From Modestobacter sp. L9-4 (GTDB taxonomy: Bacteria > Actinomycetota > Actinomycetes > Mycobacteriales > Geodermatophilaceae): a stretch of 64,000 bases of DNA. Below the pieces are notes generated by a model. That model saw only the letters and a program-made list of their open reading frames with translations. It was not told the DNA's origin and ran no database searches. Shown here piece by piece: positions 8,550-17,443 of this stretch; position 1 is the first letter of the stretch, and every line of letters begins with the position of its first letter. Where the stretch lies: assembly GCF_019112525.1 (NCBI RefSeq), contig NZ_CP077800.1, positions 1,798,001 through 1,862,000 on the forward strand, in the 5' to 3' direction. A program made the position numbers and the translations under genes.

Positions 8550-9614
8550 TCAGCGGTAGGAGCCGACCAGCCTGGCCGAGGCGGCGCCGTCGGCCGCCGA
8601 GATCGAACCGGCGGCCCAGGCGGGCACCCCGCGGGCGGCCAGCAGGGCGAGCGCCGCGTCGGCCTGGTCGGGCGCGACCGCGGCGACCATGCCGACCCCG
8701 CAGTTGAAGGCCCGCTCGGACTCCGCGCGCGGCACGCCGGAGGACTCCATCAGCGAGACGGCGGCCGGCAGCGCCCAGGTGCTGCGGTCCAGCACCGCCT
8801 CCAGCCCGTCGGGGACCACCCGCACGGTGTTGCCGGCCAGCCCGCCGCCGGTGATGTGCGCGAAGGCGTGCACGGCGTCCACGCCCAGCTCGGCGACCAG
8901 GGCGAGGCAGTCGAGGGCGTAGATGCGGGTGGGCTCGAGCAGGACGTCGCCGAGCGGGCGGTCCAGGCCGGCCGGCGTCCCGGTGAGGTCGAGGCCCGCG
9001 CGGTCGACGACCCGGCGCACCAGCGAGTAGCCGTTGGAGTGGAAGCCCGACGACGCCATCGCGATCACGACGTCGCCGTCCCGGACCCGCTCGGGGCCCA
9101 GCACGGAGTCCTCCTCGACGACGCCCACGGCCGTGGCGGCCAGGTCGTAGTCGTCGGCGCCCATCAGGTCGCCGTGCTCGGCGGTCTCCCCGCCCACGAG
9201 GGCCGCGCCGGCCAGGGTGCAGCCGGCAGCGATGCCGGTGACGATCGCGGCGATCCGCTCGGGCACCACCCGCCCGCAGGCCACGTAGTCCTGCAGGAAC
9301 AGCGGCTCGGCGCCGCAGGCCACCAGGTCGTCGACGACCATCGCGACCAGGTCGATGCCCACGGTGTCGTGCCGGTCCAGCGCCCGCGCGAGGGCGATCT
9401 TGGTGCCGACCCCGTCGGTGGAGGAGGCCAGCAGCGGGCTGCGGTACCGCGCGACGTCGAGCCGGAAGAGGCCGGCGAAGCCGCCCAGCCCACCGACGAC
9501 CTCGGGGCGGTTCGTCCGCGCCACCGCCGACCGCATCAGGGTCACCGCACGTTCCCCGGCGTCGATGTCGACCCCGGAAGCGGCGTAGGTGAACTCTTCG
9601 GGCTGCGTGCTCAC
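8550..9614 (-). CDS. purM: Phosphoribosylformylglycinamidine cyclo-ligase (AIR synthetase)
   Basis: Fifth step of de novo purine synthesis: ATP-dependent closure of FGAM to aminoimidazole ribotide. The 354-residue protein has YAASGVDIDAG at the N-terminus, STDGVGTKIALA near residue 64, and the PurM-type GIDLVAMVVDD segment. The GTG at 9614 is chosen because AGGAG lies 9 bases upstream and it matches the usual family length; a longer frame reaching 9737 is Pro/Ala-rich and overlaps purF. It lies 19 bases after purF in the same operon. Confidence 0.97.
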   Translation of the reverse strand: MSTQPEEFTYAASGVDIDAGERAVTLMRSAVARTNRPEVVGGLGGFAGLFRLDVARYRSPLLASSTDGVGTKIALARALDRHDTVGIDLVAMVVDDLVACGAEPLFLQDYVACGRVVPERIAAIVTGIAAGCTLAGAALVGGETAEHGDLMGADDYDLAATAVGVVEEDSVLGPERVRDGDVVIAMASSGFHSNGYSLVRRVVDRAGLDLTGTPAGLDRPLGDVLLEPTRIYALDCLALVAELGVDAVHAFAHITGGGLAGNTVRVVPDGLEAVLDRSTWALPAAVSLMESSGVPRAESERAFNCGVGMVAAVAPDQADAALALLAARGVPAWAAGSISAADGAASARLVGSYR

Positions 9615-9633
9615 GTGGCTGGGCTCCTGCGGT

Positions 9634-11193
9634 TCAGGGACGGCTGAGGGCGTCGTCGGCGCCACCGGGGACGGTGGGGCTGCCGGCCTGGCGCCCGGTC
9701 CAGCCGGTGACGGCGGCCGCCTCGTCGGTGAGCGCACGGCGGCCGATGCCCTCGAGGACGTGCTTGCCCAGCACCGTGGGCTCGGCCAGCGGGATCGGGT
9801 ACTCGCCGGTGAAGCACGCGGTGCACAGCCGGTTGGCCGGCTGCTCGGTGGCGGCGATGAGGCCCTGCTCGGAGACGTAGGCCAGCGAGTCGGCGTTGAT
9901 CGAGGCGCGCACGCCGTCGACGTCCAGGCCGTTGGCGACCAGCTCGGCCCGGCTGGCGAAGTCGATGCCGTAGAAGCACGGCCACTTCACCGGCGGGGAG
10001 GAGATGCGCACGTGCACCTCGACGGCGCCGGCCTCGCGCAGCATGCGGACCAGGGCGCGCTGGGTGTTCCCGCGCACGATCGAGTCGTCGACGACGACCA
10101 GGCGCTTGCCGCGGATGACGTCGCGCAGCGGGTTGAGCTTGAGCCGGATGCCCAGCTGCCGGATGGTCTGGCTGGGCTGGATGAACGTGCGCCCGACGTA
10201 GGAGTTCTTGACCAGGCCCAGGCCGTAGGGGATGCCGGAGGCCTCGGCGTAGCCGACGGCGGCCGGGGTGCCCGACTCCGGGACCGGGATGACGAGGTCG
10301 GCGTCGGCCGGGTGCTCGCGGGCCAGCCGGCGGCCGATCTCGACGCGGGCGGCGTGCACCCCACGGCCGGAGATGGTGGTGTCCGGGCGGGCGAGGTAGA
10401 CGTACTCGAAGACGCAGCCCTTGGGGTCGGCGGAGGCGAAGTGCTGGCTGCGCAGGCCGTCCTCGTCGATGGCGATCAGCTCACCGGGCTCGACCTCGCG
10501 GACGTAGGAGGCACCGCAGATGTCCAGCGCCGCGGTCTCGCTGGCCACGACCCAGCCGCGCTCGAGCCGGCCCAGCACCAGCGGGCGCACGCCCTGCGGG
10601 TCGCGGGCGGCGTAGAGCGTGTGCTCGTCCATGAAGGTGAGGCTGAACGCGCCCCGCAGCCGGGGCAGCACCTCCATCGCGGCCGCCTCGACCGACATGT
10701 CGGGCTTGGCCGCGATCAGGGAGGTGATCAGGTCGGAGTCGGTGGTGGCGACGAACGCCCCGCTCACGCCCTCGTCGGCGGCGGCGCTGGCCAGCTCGGC
10801 GGTGTTGACCAGGTTGCCGTTGTGACAGAGCGCCAGGCCGGTGCCGGCACCGGTGGTGCGGAACGTGGGCTGCGCGTTCTCCCACGTGGAGGCACCGGTC
10901 GTGGAGTAGCGGGTGTGCCCGACGGCGATGTGGCCGCGCAGGCTGCCCAGGGTCGGCTCGTCGAAGACCTGGCTGACCAGGCCGAGGTCCTTGTAGACCA
11001 CGACGGAGGCGCCGTCGGACACCGCGATGCCGGCCGCCTCCTGACCGCGGTGCTGCAGGGCGTAGAGGCCGAAGTACGTGAGCTTCGAGACCTCCTCGCC
11101 GGGCGCCCAGACACCGAAGACGCCACAGGCGTCCTGGGGGCCGGCGTCCTGGGGGTCGAGGTCGTGCGTCAGCCGTCCATCACCGCGGGGCAC
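9634..11193 (-). CDS. purF: Amidophosphoribosyltransferase
   Basis: Commits PRPP to purine synthesis by transferring glutamine amide nitrogen. The 519-residue protein has a short propeptide, then the N-terminal nucleophile Cys23 in ACGVFGVW. The glutaminase domain comes first and the PRPP-binding loop VVVDDSIVRGNT lies near residue 365. Cysteines in KWPCFYG and RLCTACFTGEYP match the Bacillus subtilis-type enzyme that is processed and carries a [4Fe-4S] cluster. The GTG start follows a TACGCT box by 6 bases, so the transcript is probably leaderless. purM follows in the operon. Confidence 0.97.
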   Translation of the reverse strand: MPRGDGRLTHDLDPQDAGPQDACGVFGVWAPGEEVSKLTYFGLYALQHRGQEAAGIAVSDGASVVVYKDLGLVSQVFDEPTLGSLRGHIAVGHTRYSTTGASTWENAQPTFRTTGAGTGLALCHNGNLVNTAELASAAADEGVSGAFVATTDSDLITSLIAAKPDMSVEAAAMEVLPRLRGAFSLTFMDEHTLYAARDPQGVRPLVLGRLERGWVVASETAALDICGASYVREVEPGELIAIDEDGLRSQHFASADPKGCVFEYVYLARPDTTISGRGVHAARVEIGRRLAREHPADADLVIPVPESGTPAAVGYAEASGIPYGLGLVKNSYVGRTFIQPSQTIRQLGIRLKLNPLRDVIRGKRLVVVDDSIVRGNTQRALVRMLREAGAVEVHVRISSPPVKWPCFYGIDFASRAELVANGLDVDGVRASINADSLAYVSEQGLIAATEQPANRLCTACFTGEYPIPLAEPTVLGKHVLEGIGRRALTDEAAAVTGWTGRQAGSPTVPGGADDALSRP

Positions 11194-11199
11194 CCGGTG

Positions 11200-11205
11200 A
11201 GCGTA
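11200..11205 (-). promoter_or_regulatory. -10 box (TACGCT) for leaderless purF
   Basis: On the minus strand TACGCT ends 6 bases before the purF GTG. No Shine-Dalgarno sequence is present. Confidence 0.5.
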
Positions 11206-11313
11206 CCGGCTCGCGGGACCTCCCCCGGGTGGGAGTTCTCACCCGGGGGAGGACGGTCGCGTGCCGGAACTCGTCCCCGACCTGCGGTTCCGTGGTCGGA
11301 CGGACACCGTCCG

Positions 11314-11925
11314 CTAGGAGATGTTCGCCGTCTCGGCGGTGATCGAGGTGTCGTCGCCGTGCCCGGTGTGCACGACGGTGTCCCCGTGCAGGGTCAGCAG
11401 CCGCGACCGGATCGAGGCCAGGATCGTCGGGTGGTCGCTGAACGAGCGGCCGGTGGCACCCGGTCCGCCGGAGAACAGGGTGTCGCCGGTGAAGACCGCA
11501 CCCAGGTCGGCGGTGTGGAAGCTGGTGCTGCCCGGCGAGTGGCCCGGGGTGTGCAGCGCGGTGAGCGTCGTGCCGGCGACCCGGAAGCGCAGCAGGTCGG
11601 CCAGCTCGCCGTCCGGGCTGGTCTCCGGGTGGACCACCTGCCACAGCATCGTGTCGGCCGGGTGCAGCCAGATCGGTGCGTCCACGGCCTCGCGCAGGTC
11701 GACCGCGGCGGTGATGTGGTCGTTGTGCCCGTGGGTCAGCAGGACGGCCTTCACCCGGCGGCCACCGATCGCCGCCACGATCGGCTCGACGCGGTGCGGG
11801 GCGTCGATGACGACCACCTCGTCGTCGTCGCCGACCAGCCAGACGTTGTTGTCGACGTCGAAGTCCTGCCCGTCGAGGCTGAACACCCCGCTGACGACGG
11901 CCTTCTCGATGCGCGCTGTGCTCAT
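11314..11925 (-). CDS. MBL-fold hydrolase, probable S-formylmycothiol/glyoxalase II-like thioesterase
   Basis: A 203-residue metallo-beta-lactamase-fold protein. The zinc motif is THGHNDH (near residue 64), with a further His in TPGHSPGS, Asp in FTGDTLF and a C-terminal His in HTGHGDD, a complete glyoxalase-II-like ligand set. It lies 79 bases downstream of mscR on the same strand. The pairing copies Mycobacterium tuberculosis Rv2259 (mscR)-Rv2260. Inference: it hydrolyses the mycothiol thioester made by MscR to formate and mycothiol. Other thioester substrates are possible. Confidence 0.88.
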   Translation of the reverse strand: MSTARIEKAVVSGVFSLDGQDFDVDNNVWLVGDDDEVVVIDAPHRVEPIVAAIGGRRVKAVLLTHGHNDHITAAVDLREAVDAPIWLHPADTMLWQVVHPETSPDGELADLLRFRVAGTTLTALHTPGHSPGSTSFHTADLGAVFTGDTLFSGGPGATGRSFSDHPTILASIRSRLLTLHGDTVVHTGHGDDTSITAETANIS

Positions 11926-12004
11926 TGCTCCGCTCCGGACTCGTTCCGCTCCTCGGTCGCTGGCGCTCCCTGCGATGCTCGCTCGCCCGTCGTCCTCGTC
12001 GCGG

Positions 12005-13093
12005 TCACTCGAAGACCACCACGCTGCGGAGCACCTCGCCGTTGTGCATCTTCTCGAAGGCCTGCTCCACGTCGCCCAGGCCGACGGTCTCGGAGACGAA
12101 CGCCTCCAGCGGGAACCGGCCCTGCAGGTATAGGTCGACCAGCATCGGGAAGTCGCGGCTGGGCAGGCAGTCGCCGTACCAGGAGGACTTCAGCGACCCG
12201 CCCCGGCCGAAGACCTCCAGCAGCGGCAGGGTGATCTCCATGTCCGGCCGCGGCACGCCGACCAGGACGACGCGGCCGGCCAGGTCGCGGGAGTAGAAGG
12301 CCTGCTCGTACACCGCCGGGTGGCCGACGGCGTCGATGGTGACGTCGGCGCCGAACCCGCCGGTGAGCGCCTTGACGGCCTCGACCGGGTCGCTCTCCTT
12401 GGAGTTGACCGTGTGCGTGGCGCCGAGGTCCTTGGCCCACTGCAGCTTCCGGTCGTCGATGTCGACGGCGATGATCGTGGTCGCGCCGGCCAGCGCGGCA
12501 CCGGCGATCGCGGCGTCACCGACCCCGCCGCAGCCGAAGACGGCGACGCTCTCGCCGCGCTGCACGGCACCGGTGTTGATCGCGGCCCCCACCCCGGCCA
12601 TCACGCCACAGCCGAGCAGCCCGGCCGCCGTCGCCGGCGCCTGGGGGTCGACCTTCGTGCACTGGCCGGAGTGCACCAGCGTCTTCTCGGCGAAGGCACC
12701 GATGCCCAGCGCGGGGCTCAGCTCGGTGCCGTCGGCCAGCGTCATCTTCTGCGCGGCGTTGTGCGTGTCGAAGCAGTACTGCGGCTGGCCCTTGCGGCAG
12801 GCCCGACACTCACCGCACACCGCCCGCCAGTTCAGGATCACGAAGTCGCCGACCGCGACGTCGGTGACGCCCTCGCCGATCGCTGCGACGACCCCCGCCG
12901 CCTCGTGCCCGAGCAGGAAGGGGAACTCGTCGTTGATCCCGCCCTCGCGGTAGTGCAGGTCGGTGTGGCAGACCCCGCACGCCTGGACGTCGACGACGGC
13001 CTCGCCCGGACCGGGATCGGGCACGATGATCGTCTCGATGGTGACCGGAGCACCCTTGCTGAGGGCGACGACGCCCTTGACCTGGTACGGCAT
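12005..13093 (-). CDS. mscR: S-(hydroxymethyl)mycothiol dehydrogenase (mycothiol-dependent formaldehyde dehydrogenase)
   Basis: A 362-residue zinc-dependent medium-chain dehydrogenase. Catalytic zinc ligands lie in CGVCHTD (Cys near 39) and GHEAAG, the structural zinc cysteines in [15 protein letters not shown], and the NAD Rossmann motif is GCGGVGDAA near residue 180. It oxidises the formaldehyde-mycothiol adduct to S-formylmycothiol and can also reduce S-nitrosomycothiol in characterised relatives. This marks the host as a mycothiol-using actinobacterium. A TAGGCT box lies 6 bases before the ATG. The MBL hydrolase follows; a formate/oxalate-type carrier diverges from it. Confidence 0.93.
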   Translation of the reverse strand: MPYQVKGVVALSKGAPVTIETIIVPDPGPGEAVVDVQACGVCHTDLHYREGGINDEFPFLLGHEAAGVVAAIGEGVTDVAVGDFVILNWRAVCGECRACRKGQPQYCFDTHNAAQKMTLADGTELSPALGIGAFAEKTLVHSGQCTKVDPQAPATAAGLLGCGVMAGVGAAINTGAVQRGESVAVFGCGGVGDAAIAGAALAGATTIIAVDIDDRKLQWAKDLGATHTVNSKESDPVEAVKALTGGFGADVTIDAVGHPAVYEQAFYSRDLAGRVVLVGVPRPDMEITLPLLEVFGRGGSLKSSWYGDCLPSRDFPMLVDLYLQGRFPLEAFVSETVGLGDVEQAFEKMHNGEVLRSVVVFE

Positions 13094-13099
13094 GCACTC

Positions 13100-13105
13100 A
13101 GCCTA
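13100..13105 (-). promoter_or_regulatory. -10 box (TAGGCT) for leaderless mscR
   Basis: On the minus strand TAGGCT ends 6 bases before the mscR ATG with no Shine-Dalgarno sequence. The 230-base divergent gap to the MFS gene also holds a short palindrome, CCCTC-4-GAGGG, at 13184-13197, of unknown use. Confidence 0.5.
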
Positions 13106-13323
13106 GGGACATCGGCAGGAACGCCGCCTGCTGCAGTCCAGACCGGGAGTTCCCGTCGGCGTGCAACGAATTGGTCTCGGCATCCCTCGGATGAGGGCAA
13201 TCGGCGCGCCGACGTGCTCGGCGCGTCGTACCGTCCCCCCGGTCGCGACGCAGCTCACAGGAAGTGACTCGCGCGGCTGGCTCGTCCGCCCGGCCGCGCC
13301 GTCACGTCACCTCGGAGGTCTCC

Positions 13324-14748
13324 GTGGCAGTACCCAGCTTCCTGGCTCGGGAGCGCATCATCGCGCGCCCGGGCTTCAACCGGTGGCTCATCCCACCGGC
13401 TGCGCTCGCCGTGCACCTGTGCATCGGCCAGGCCTACGCCACCAGCGTCTACAAGACCGCCCTGGTCGCCGAGTTCGACTCGAGCCTGAAGACCATCGGC
13501 TACATCTTCTCCCTGGCCATCGTGATGCTCGGCCTCTCCGCCGCGCTCTTCGGCACCTGGGTCGACCGCAACGGTCCCCGTGCCGCGATGTTCGTCTCCG
13601 CCTGCTTCTGGTCCGCCGGCTTCCTGATCGGCTCGCTGGGCATCCACACCGGCCAGCTGTGGCTGCTCTACCTGGGCTACGGCGTCATCGGCGGCATCGG
13701 CCTGGGCATCGGGTACATCTCCCCGGTCTCCACCCTGATCAAGTGGTTCCCCGACCGTCCGGGCCTGGCCACCGGCATGGCGATCATGGGCTTCGGCGGT
13801 GGCGCGCTCATCGCCTCGCCGCTGTCGCGTCAGCTGATGAGCTGGTACGACCCGAACTACATCCCCTCCGGCGCCGGCGCCAACGTCGCCAGCGGTGACG
13901 CGGTCTCCAAGCTCTTCCTGACCCTGGGCCTGGTCTACCTGGTCTTCATGCTCTTCGGCGCCCTGATCGTCCGCGTCCCCGCCGCCGACTGGAAGCCCGC
14001 GGGCTTCGACCCGGCGTCGGTCAAGGCCAAGCCGATGATCACGACCGACAGCGTGTCGGCCGCCAACGCCATCAAGACCCCGCAGTTCTGGCTGCTGTGG
14101 GTCGTGCTGTTCTGCAACGTGACCGCCGGCATCGGCATCCTCGAGCAGGCCAGCCCGATGATCCAGGACTTCTTCCGCGACGGCACGACCTCCACGGTCG
14201 CCGCCACCGCCGCCGCCGGCTTCGTCGGCCTGCTGTCGCTGTTCAACATGGGCGGCCGGTTCGTCTGGTCCTCCACGTCGGACTACGTCGGCCGCAAGGG
14301 CATCTACATGGTCTACCTGGGCCTGGGCCTCGTGCTCTACGTCCTGCTGGCCACCGTCGGCAGCTCGGCCACCTGGCTGTTCGTCGTCCTCGCCGCGCTG
14401 ATCATCAGCTTCTACGGCGGTGGCTTCGCCACGGCCCCGGCCTACCTGCGTGACCTCTTCGGCACCTACCAGGTCGGCGCCATCCACGGCCGCCTGCTGA
14501 CCGCGTGGTCGGCCGCCGGTGTCGCCGGCCCGCTGATCGTCAACGGCATCCTCGACAGCCAGGGCACCCCCGGCAAGCTCGTCGCCGGCGACTACCGCCC
14601 CGCCCTGTTCATCATGGTCGGCGTGCTCGCCGTCGGCTTCGTGGCCAACCTGCTGATCCGCCCCGTGGCGTCGAAGTTCCACGAGCCGAAGGCCGCTGTC
14701 GACGCCTTCACCACCCCCTCCACCCCGGAAGCGAGCGCCACGCGATGA
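13324..14748 (+). CDS. MFS transporter, oxalate/formate antiporter (OFA) family
   Basis: A 474-residue 12-segment carrier. IGQAYATSVYKTALVAEFD in the first segment, GTWVDRNGPR in the 2-3 loop and IKWFPDRPGLATGMAI after segment 4 fit the OFA family. The GTG at 13324 follows GGAGG by 5 bases; the longer frame upstream lacks such support. The stop codon overlaps the start of a 45-residue membrane protein (ATGA). It diverges from mscR, so formate, the end product of mycothiol-dependent formaldehyde oxidation, is an attractive substrate; oxalate, pyruvate and other monocarboxylates remain possible. Confidence 0.9.
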   Translation: MAVPSFLARERIIARPGFNRWLIPPAALAVHLCIGQAYATSVYKTALVAEFDSSLKTIGYIFSLAIVMLGLSAALFGTWVDRNGPRAAMFVSACFWSAGFLIGSLGIHTGQLWLLYLGYGVIGGIGLGIGYISPVSTLIKWFPDRPGLATGMAIMGFGGGALIASPLSRQLMSWYDPNYIPSGAGANVASGDAVSKLFLTLGLVYLVFMLFGALIVRVPAADWKPAGFDPASVKAKPMITTDSVSAANAIKTPQFWLLWVVLFCNVTAGIGILEQASPMIQDFFRDGTTSTVAATAAAGFVGLLSLFNMGGRFVWSSTSDYVGRKGIYMVYLGLGLVLYVLLATVGSSATWLFVVLAALIISFYGGGFATAPAYLRDLFGTYQVGAIHGRLLTAWSAAGVAGPLIVNGILDSQGTPGKLVAGDYRPALFIMVGVLAVGFVANLLIRPVASKFHEPKAAVDAFTTPSTPEASATR

Positions 14749-14882
14749 GCACCTCGACCCACTCCGCCGCGGAAACCACCCACACCCCGGTCGGGCTCAT
14801 CGCCTTCGCCTGGACCCTCGTGGGAGTCCCCCTCGTCTACGGCCTGTACCAGACGATCAAGACGGCCAGCTCGCTCTTCTGA
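14745..14882 (+). CDS. MFS transporter small subunit-type protein
   Basis: A 45-residue protein starting MSTSTHSAAETTHTPVGLI with a single transmembrane segment (about residues 16-38) and a short cytoplasmic or periplasmic tail. Its ATG overlaps the carrier's stop codon as ATGA, so the two are translationally coupled. Small proteins of this kind following OFA-type MFS genes are, as I recall, catalogued as MFS transporter small subunits; their mechanism is not established. A strong terminator follows immediately. Confidence 0.85.
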   Translation: MSTSTHSAAETTHTPVGLIAFAWTLVGVPLVYGLYQTIKTASSLF

Positions 14883-14899
14883 CCTGGCCCGCACCCCCG

Positions 14900-14936
14900 G
14901 GACGCCCCGTCTGCTCACCGAGCAGGCGGGGCGTCC
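14900..14936 (+). terminator. Terminator of the OFA carrier operon
   Basis: Seventeen-base arms (14900-14916 and 14920-14936) pair with one G-T wobble around an ACC loop, 17 bases after the small-subunit stop codon. Confidence 0.85.
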
Positions 14937-14988
14937 TGCGTTCCCGGGTGCGGCGACCCCGGGGCTGTCCAGCACCAGGTCGGCGGCC

Positions 14989-14994
14989 TAGCGT
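14989..14994 (+). promoter_or_regulatory. Possible -10 box (TAGCGT) upstream of GH3-LGFP gene
   Basis: TAGCGT matches TANNNT and lies about 77 bases before the ATG at 15071, so this transcript would carry a leader, in keeping with the GGAAGG ribosome site there. Confidence 0.35.
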
Positions 14995-15070
14995 GGGCGC
15001 CGCCCGCCCGGCGCGCCCGGCCCACCCGGCCTCGACGTCCCTCGCCCCGCGGGTCGTCCGGAAGGCCACC

Positions 15071-17407
15071 ATGAGGTCACCCCGCACCGCTTCCCCGACC
15101 GGACGGCGCCTGATCGCCGGCGCGACCGGCTCCGCACTGGTCCTGGCCGCGGCGGTCGTGGGCGCGGTCGCCGCCCCCGCCCCCGCGGCCCGCGCCGCCG
15201 GCGACCCGGCCGCCGAGTGCGCGGCCGCGGTGGTCTCGGCGATGACGCTGGAGCAGCAGGTGGGCCAGCTGTTCGTGGCCGGTGAGAACGCCGGCGGGCC
15301 CACCGCCGCGCAGGCGGCCCTGGTCGCCGACCGGCACCTGGGCGGGGTCATCCTCACCGGCCGCAGCAACGCCGGGACGGCGGCGACCCGGCGGGTGACC
15401 GACGACCTGCGGAACCGCTCCGGCGGGGCGGTGACCGGCGGGGTGGGCCTGTGGGTGTCCACCGACCAGGAGGGCGGCGCCGTCCAGGTGCTCAGCGGTC
15501 CCGGCTTCTCCACCATCCCCACCGCCCTGGCCCAGGGCCGCCTCGACCCCGGCGACCTGCGCGGCCGCGCCGCCGGCTGGGGCCGGGAGCTGGCGGCCGC
15601 CGGCGTCGACCTGGACCTCGCCCCGGTGCTGGACACCGTGCCGGCCGACCTGGGCACCCGCAACCGGCCGATCGGCTACTACGCGCGCGAGTACGCCAAC
15701 GACCCCGGTGGGGTGTCCCGCTCCGGCGGCGCCTTCGCCGCGGGCCTGGCCGACGCCGGCGTGCAGGCCACCGGCAAGCACTTCCCGGGCCTGGGCCGGG
15801 TGCTGGACAACACCGACACGACCGCGGGCGTCACCGACGGGACGACGGTGCGCGGCGACGCCTACCTGGCGCCGTTCGCCGACGCGGTGCGGTCCGGCAT
15901 CCCGGTGGTGATGGTGTCCTCGGCCACCTACAGCCGCATCGACGCCTCGACGATCGCCACGTTCTCCCCGGTGGTCATCAACGACATGCTGCGCGGCGAC
16001 CTGGGCTTCACCGGCGTGGTCATGACCGACTCCCTGGGGGCCGTGGCGCTGTCCGGGGTGCCGGTCGCCGACCGGGCCGTGCGGTTCATCGCCGCGGGCG
16101 GCACGGTGGCGCTGTCGGCGGAGTCCGACATCGTCGGGCCGATGATCGACGGGGTGCTCGCCCGCGCCCGCAGCGACGCCGGGTTCCGCGGCCAGGTGCA
16201 GGCCGCGGCCCGCACCGTGGTCGACACGAAGTTCGATGCCGGCCTGGTCACCTGCCCGACCGCCGCCGGGGCCATCGCCGAGCACCAGGTGCAGCTGGGC
16301 GGCGACTCCGGGTGGCTCGGCCCCGCCACCGGCGCCGTCACCCCGGTCGCCGGAGGTGCGCAGCAGGACTACCGCAACGGCACCGTCTACTGGTCGCCGT
16401 CCACCGGGGCGTGGGCGGTCCGCGGCGCCATCCGGGACCACTACCGGGCGCTGGGCGGGCCGGCGGGCGAGCTGGGCTTCCCGGTCACCGACGAGCTGCC
16501 CACCCCCGACGGCATCGGGGCGCTCAACCACTTCGCCGGGTCCGGCGGCGCCTCGATCTACTGGAGCCCGGCCACCGGCGCCCACGAGGTGCAGGGGGCC
16601 ATCCGCGACCGCTGGGCGGCCACGGGCTGGGAGAAGGGCCCGCTGGGCTACCCGGTCACCGACGAGCTGCCCACGCCCGACGGCATCGGTGCCTACAACC
16701 ACTTCGCTGGCTCGGGCGGGGGCTCGATCTACTGGAGCCCGGCCACCGGCGCCCACGAGGTCCAGGGCGACATCCGGGCGCACTGGGCCGCCCTGGGCTG
16801 GGAGGGCGGCCCACTGGGCTACCCGGTCACCGACGAGCTGCCCACCCCCGACGGCATCGGGGCGCTGAACCACTTCTCGAAGGGCGCCTCGATCTACTGG
16901 AGCCCGGCCACCGGCGCCCACGAGGTGCACGGCGCGATCCGCGACCACTACGCCGCCCTCGGCTGGGAGAAGAGCGACCTGGGCTACCCGGTGACCGACG
17001 AGCTGGACACCCCCGACGGGATCGGTGCCTTCAACCACTTCGCCGGCTCCGGCGGCGGGTCGATCTACTGGAGCCCGGCCACCGGCGCGCACGAGATCCA
17101 GGGCGACATCCGGGCCCGCTGGGCCGCGCTGGGCTGGGAGGGCGGGCTGCTGGGCTACCCGGTGACCGACGAGCTGCCCACGCCCGACGGGAAGGGCGCG
17201 TTCAACCACTTCTCCCGCCGCGACGGCGCCTCGGTCTACTGGAGCCGGGCCACCGGCGCCCACGAGGTGCACGGGCCGATCCGGGACCGCTGGGCCGCCC
17301 AGGGCTGGGAGAAGGGGCCGCTGGGCTACCCGCTGACCGACCAGTACGCGCTGCCCGGTGGCGGCGGCCGCAACGACTTCCAGGGTGGGTCGCTGACCAC
17401 GCCCTGA
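15071..17407 (+). CDS. Secreted glycoside hydrolase family 3 protein with seven LGFP repeats
   Basis: 778 residues. The signal peptide (residues 1-43) contains a twin-arginine-like GRRL and ends ARAAGD. A GH3 N-acetylglucosaminidase-like domain spans about 50-395, with STDQEGG, KHFPGLGRV and the nucleophile Asp in VVMTDSLGAV. From residue 400 seven LGFP repeats follow, the first divergent and the last truncated, built on LG(F/Y)PVTDELPTPDG and SIYWSPATGAHEV. LGFP modules anchor proteins to the mycolate/arabinogalactan or outer wall in Corynebacteriales. The Asp-His dyad of NagZ-type enzymes is not apparent: the segment after KHFPG reads DNTDTT without His. GGAAGG precedes the ATG. It probably acts on, or only binds, cell wall. 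Confidence 0.88.
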   Translation: MRSPRTASPTGRRLIAGATGSALVLAAAVVGAVAAPAPAARAAGDPAAECAAAVVSAMTLEQQVGQLFVAGENAGGPTAAQAALVADRHLGGVILTGRSNAGTAATRRVTDDLRNRSGGAVTGGVGLWVSTDQEGGAVQVLSGPGFSTIPTALAQGRLDPGDLRGRAAGWGRELAAAGVDLDLAPVLDTVPADLGTRNRPIGYYAREYANDPGGVSRSGGAFAAGLADAGVQATGKHFPGLGRVLDNTDTTAGVTDGTTVRGDAYLAPFADAVRSGIPVVMVSSATYSRIDASTIATFSPVVINDMLRGDLGFTGVVMTDSLGAVALSGVPVADRAVRFIAAGGTVALSAESDIVGPMIDGVLARARSDAGFRGQVQAAARTVVDTKFDAGLVTCPTAAGAIAEHQVQLGGDSGWLGPATGAVTPVAGGAQQDYRNGTVYWSPSTGAWAVRGAIRDHYRALGGPAGELGFPVTDELPTPDGIGALNHFAGSGGASIYWSPATGAHEVQGAIRDRWAATGWEKGPLGYPVTDELPTPDGIGAYNHFAGSGGGSIYWSPATGAHEVQGDIRAHWAALGWEGGPLGYPVTDELPTPDGIGALNHFSKGASIYWSPATGAHEVHGAIRDHYAALGWEKSDLGYPVTDELDTPDGIGAFNHFAGSGGGSIYWSPATGAHEIQGDIRARWAALGWEGGLLGYPVTDELPTPDGKGAFNHFSRRDGASVYWSRATGAHEVHGPIRDRWAAQGWEKGPLGYPLTDQYALPGGGGRNDFQGGSLTTP
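16395..17390 (+). repeat. Tandem LGFP-coding repeats (period about 165-171 bases)
   Basis: Near-identical DNA blocks encoding the LGFP modules; for example the 60 bases around 16470, 16641, 16812, 16977 and 17148 are almost the same. The high nucleotide identity implies recent duplication or gene conversion and a risk of copy-number change or assembly collapse. Confidence 0.85.
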
Positions 17408-17443
17408 CGGGCGGGCCCGGTCAGCCCCGGCGGGCGGGCCGGG

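Noticed and set aside
9615..9737. 41-residue N-terminal extension for purM
   Set aside because: Pro/Ala-rich, overlaps the purF end and lacks a ribosome site, while GTG 9614 has AGGAG.
9589..12234. 881-codon plus-strand open frame
   Set aside because: Antisense to purF and the MBL gene; composition typical of GC-rich shadow frames.
15077..17272. 731-codon minus-strand frame opposite the GH3-LGFP gene
   Set aside because: Repetitive only because it mirrors the LGFP repeats; no start context and no known motif.
16395..17390. Regular direct repeats considered as a CRISPR array
   Set aside because: Repeats are 165-171 bases, contiguous and in frame, encoding LGFP modules; there are no spacers or cas genes.
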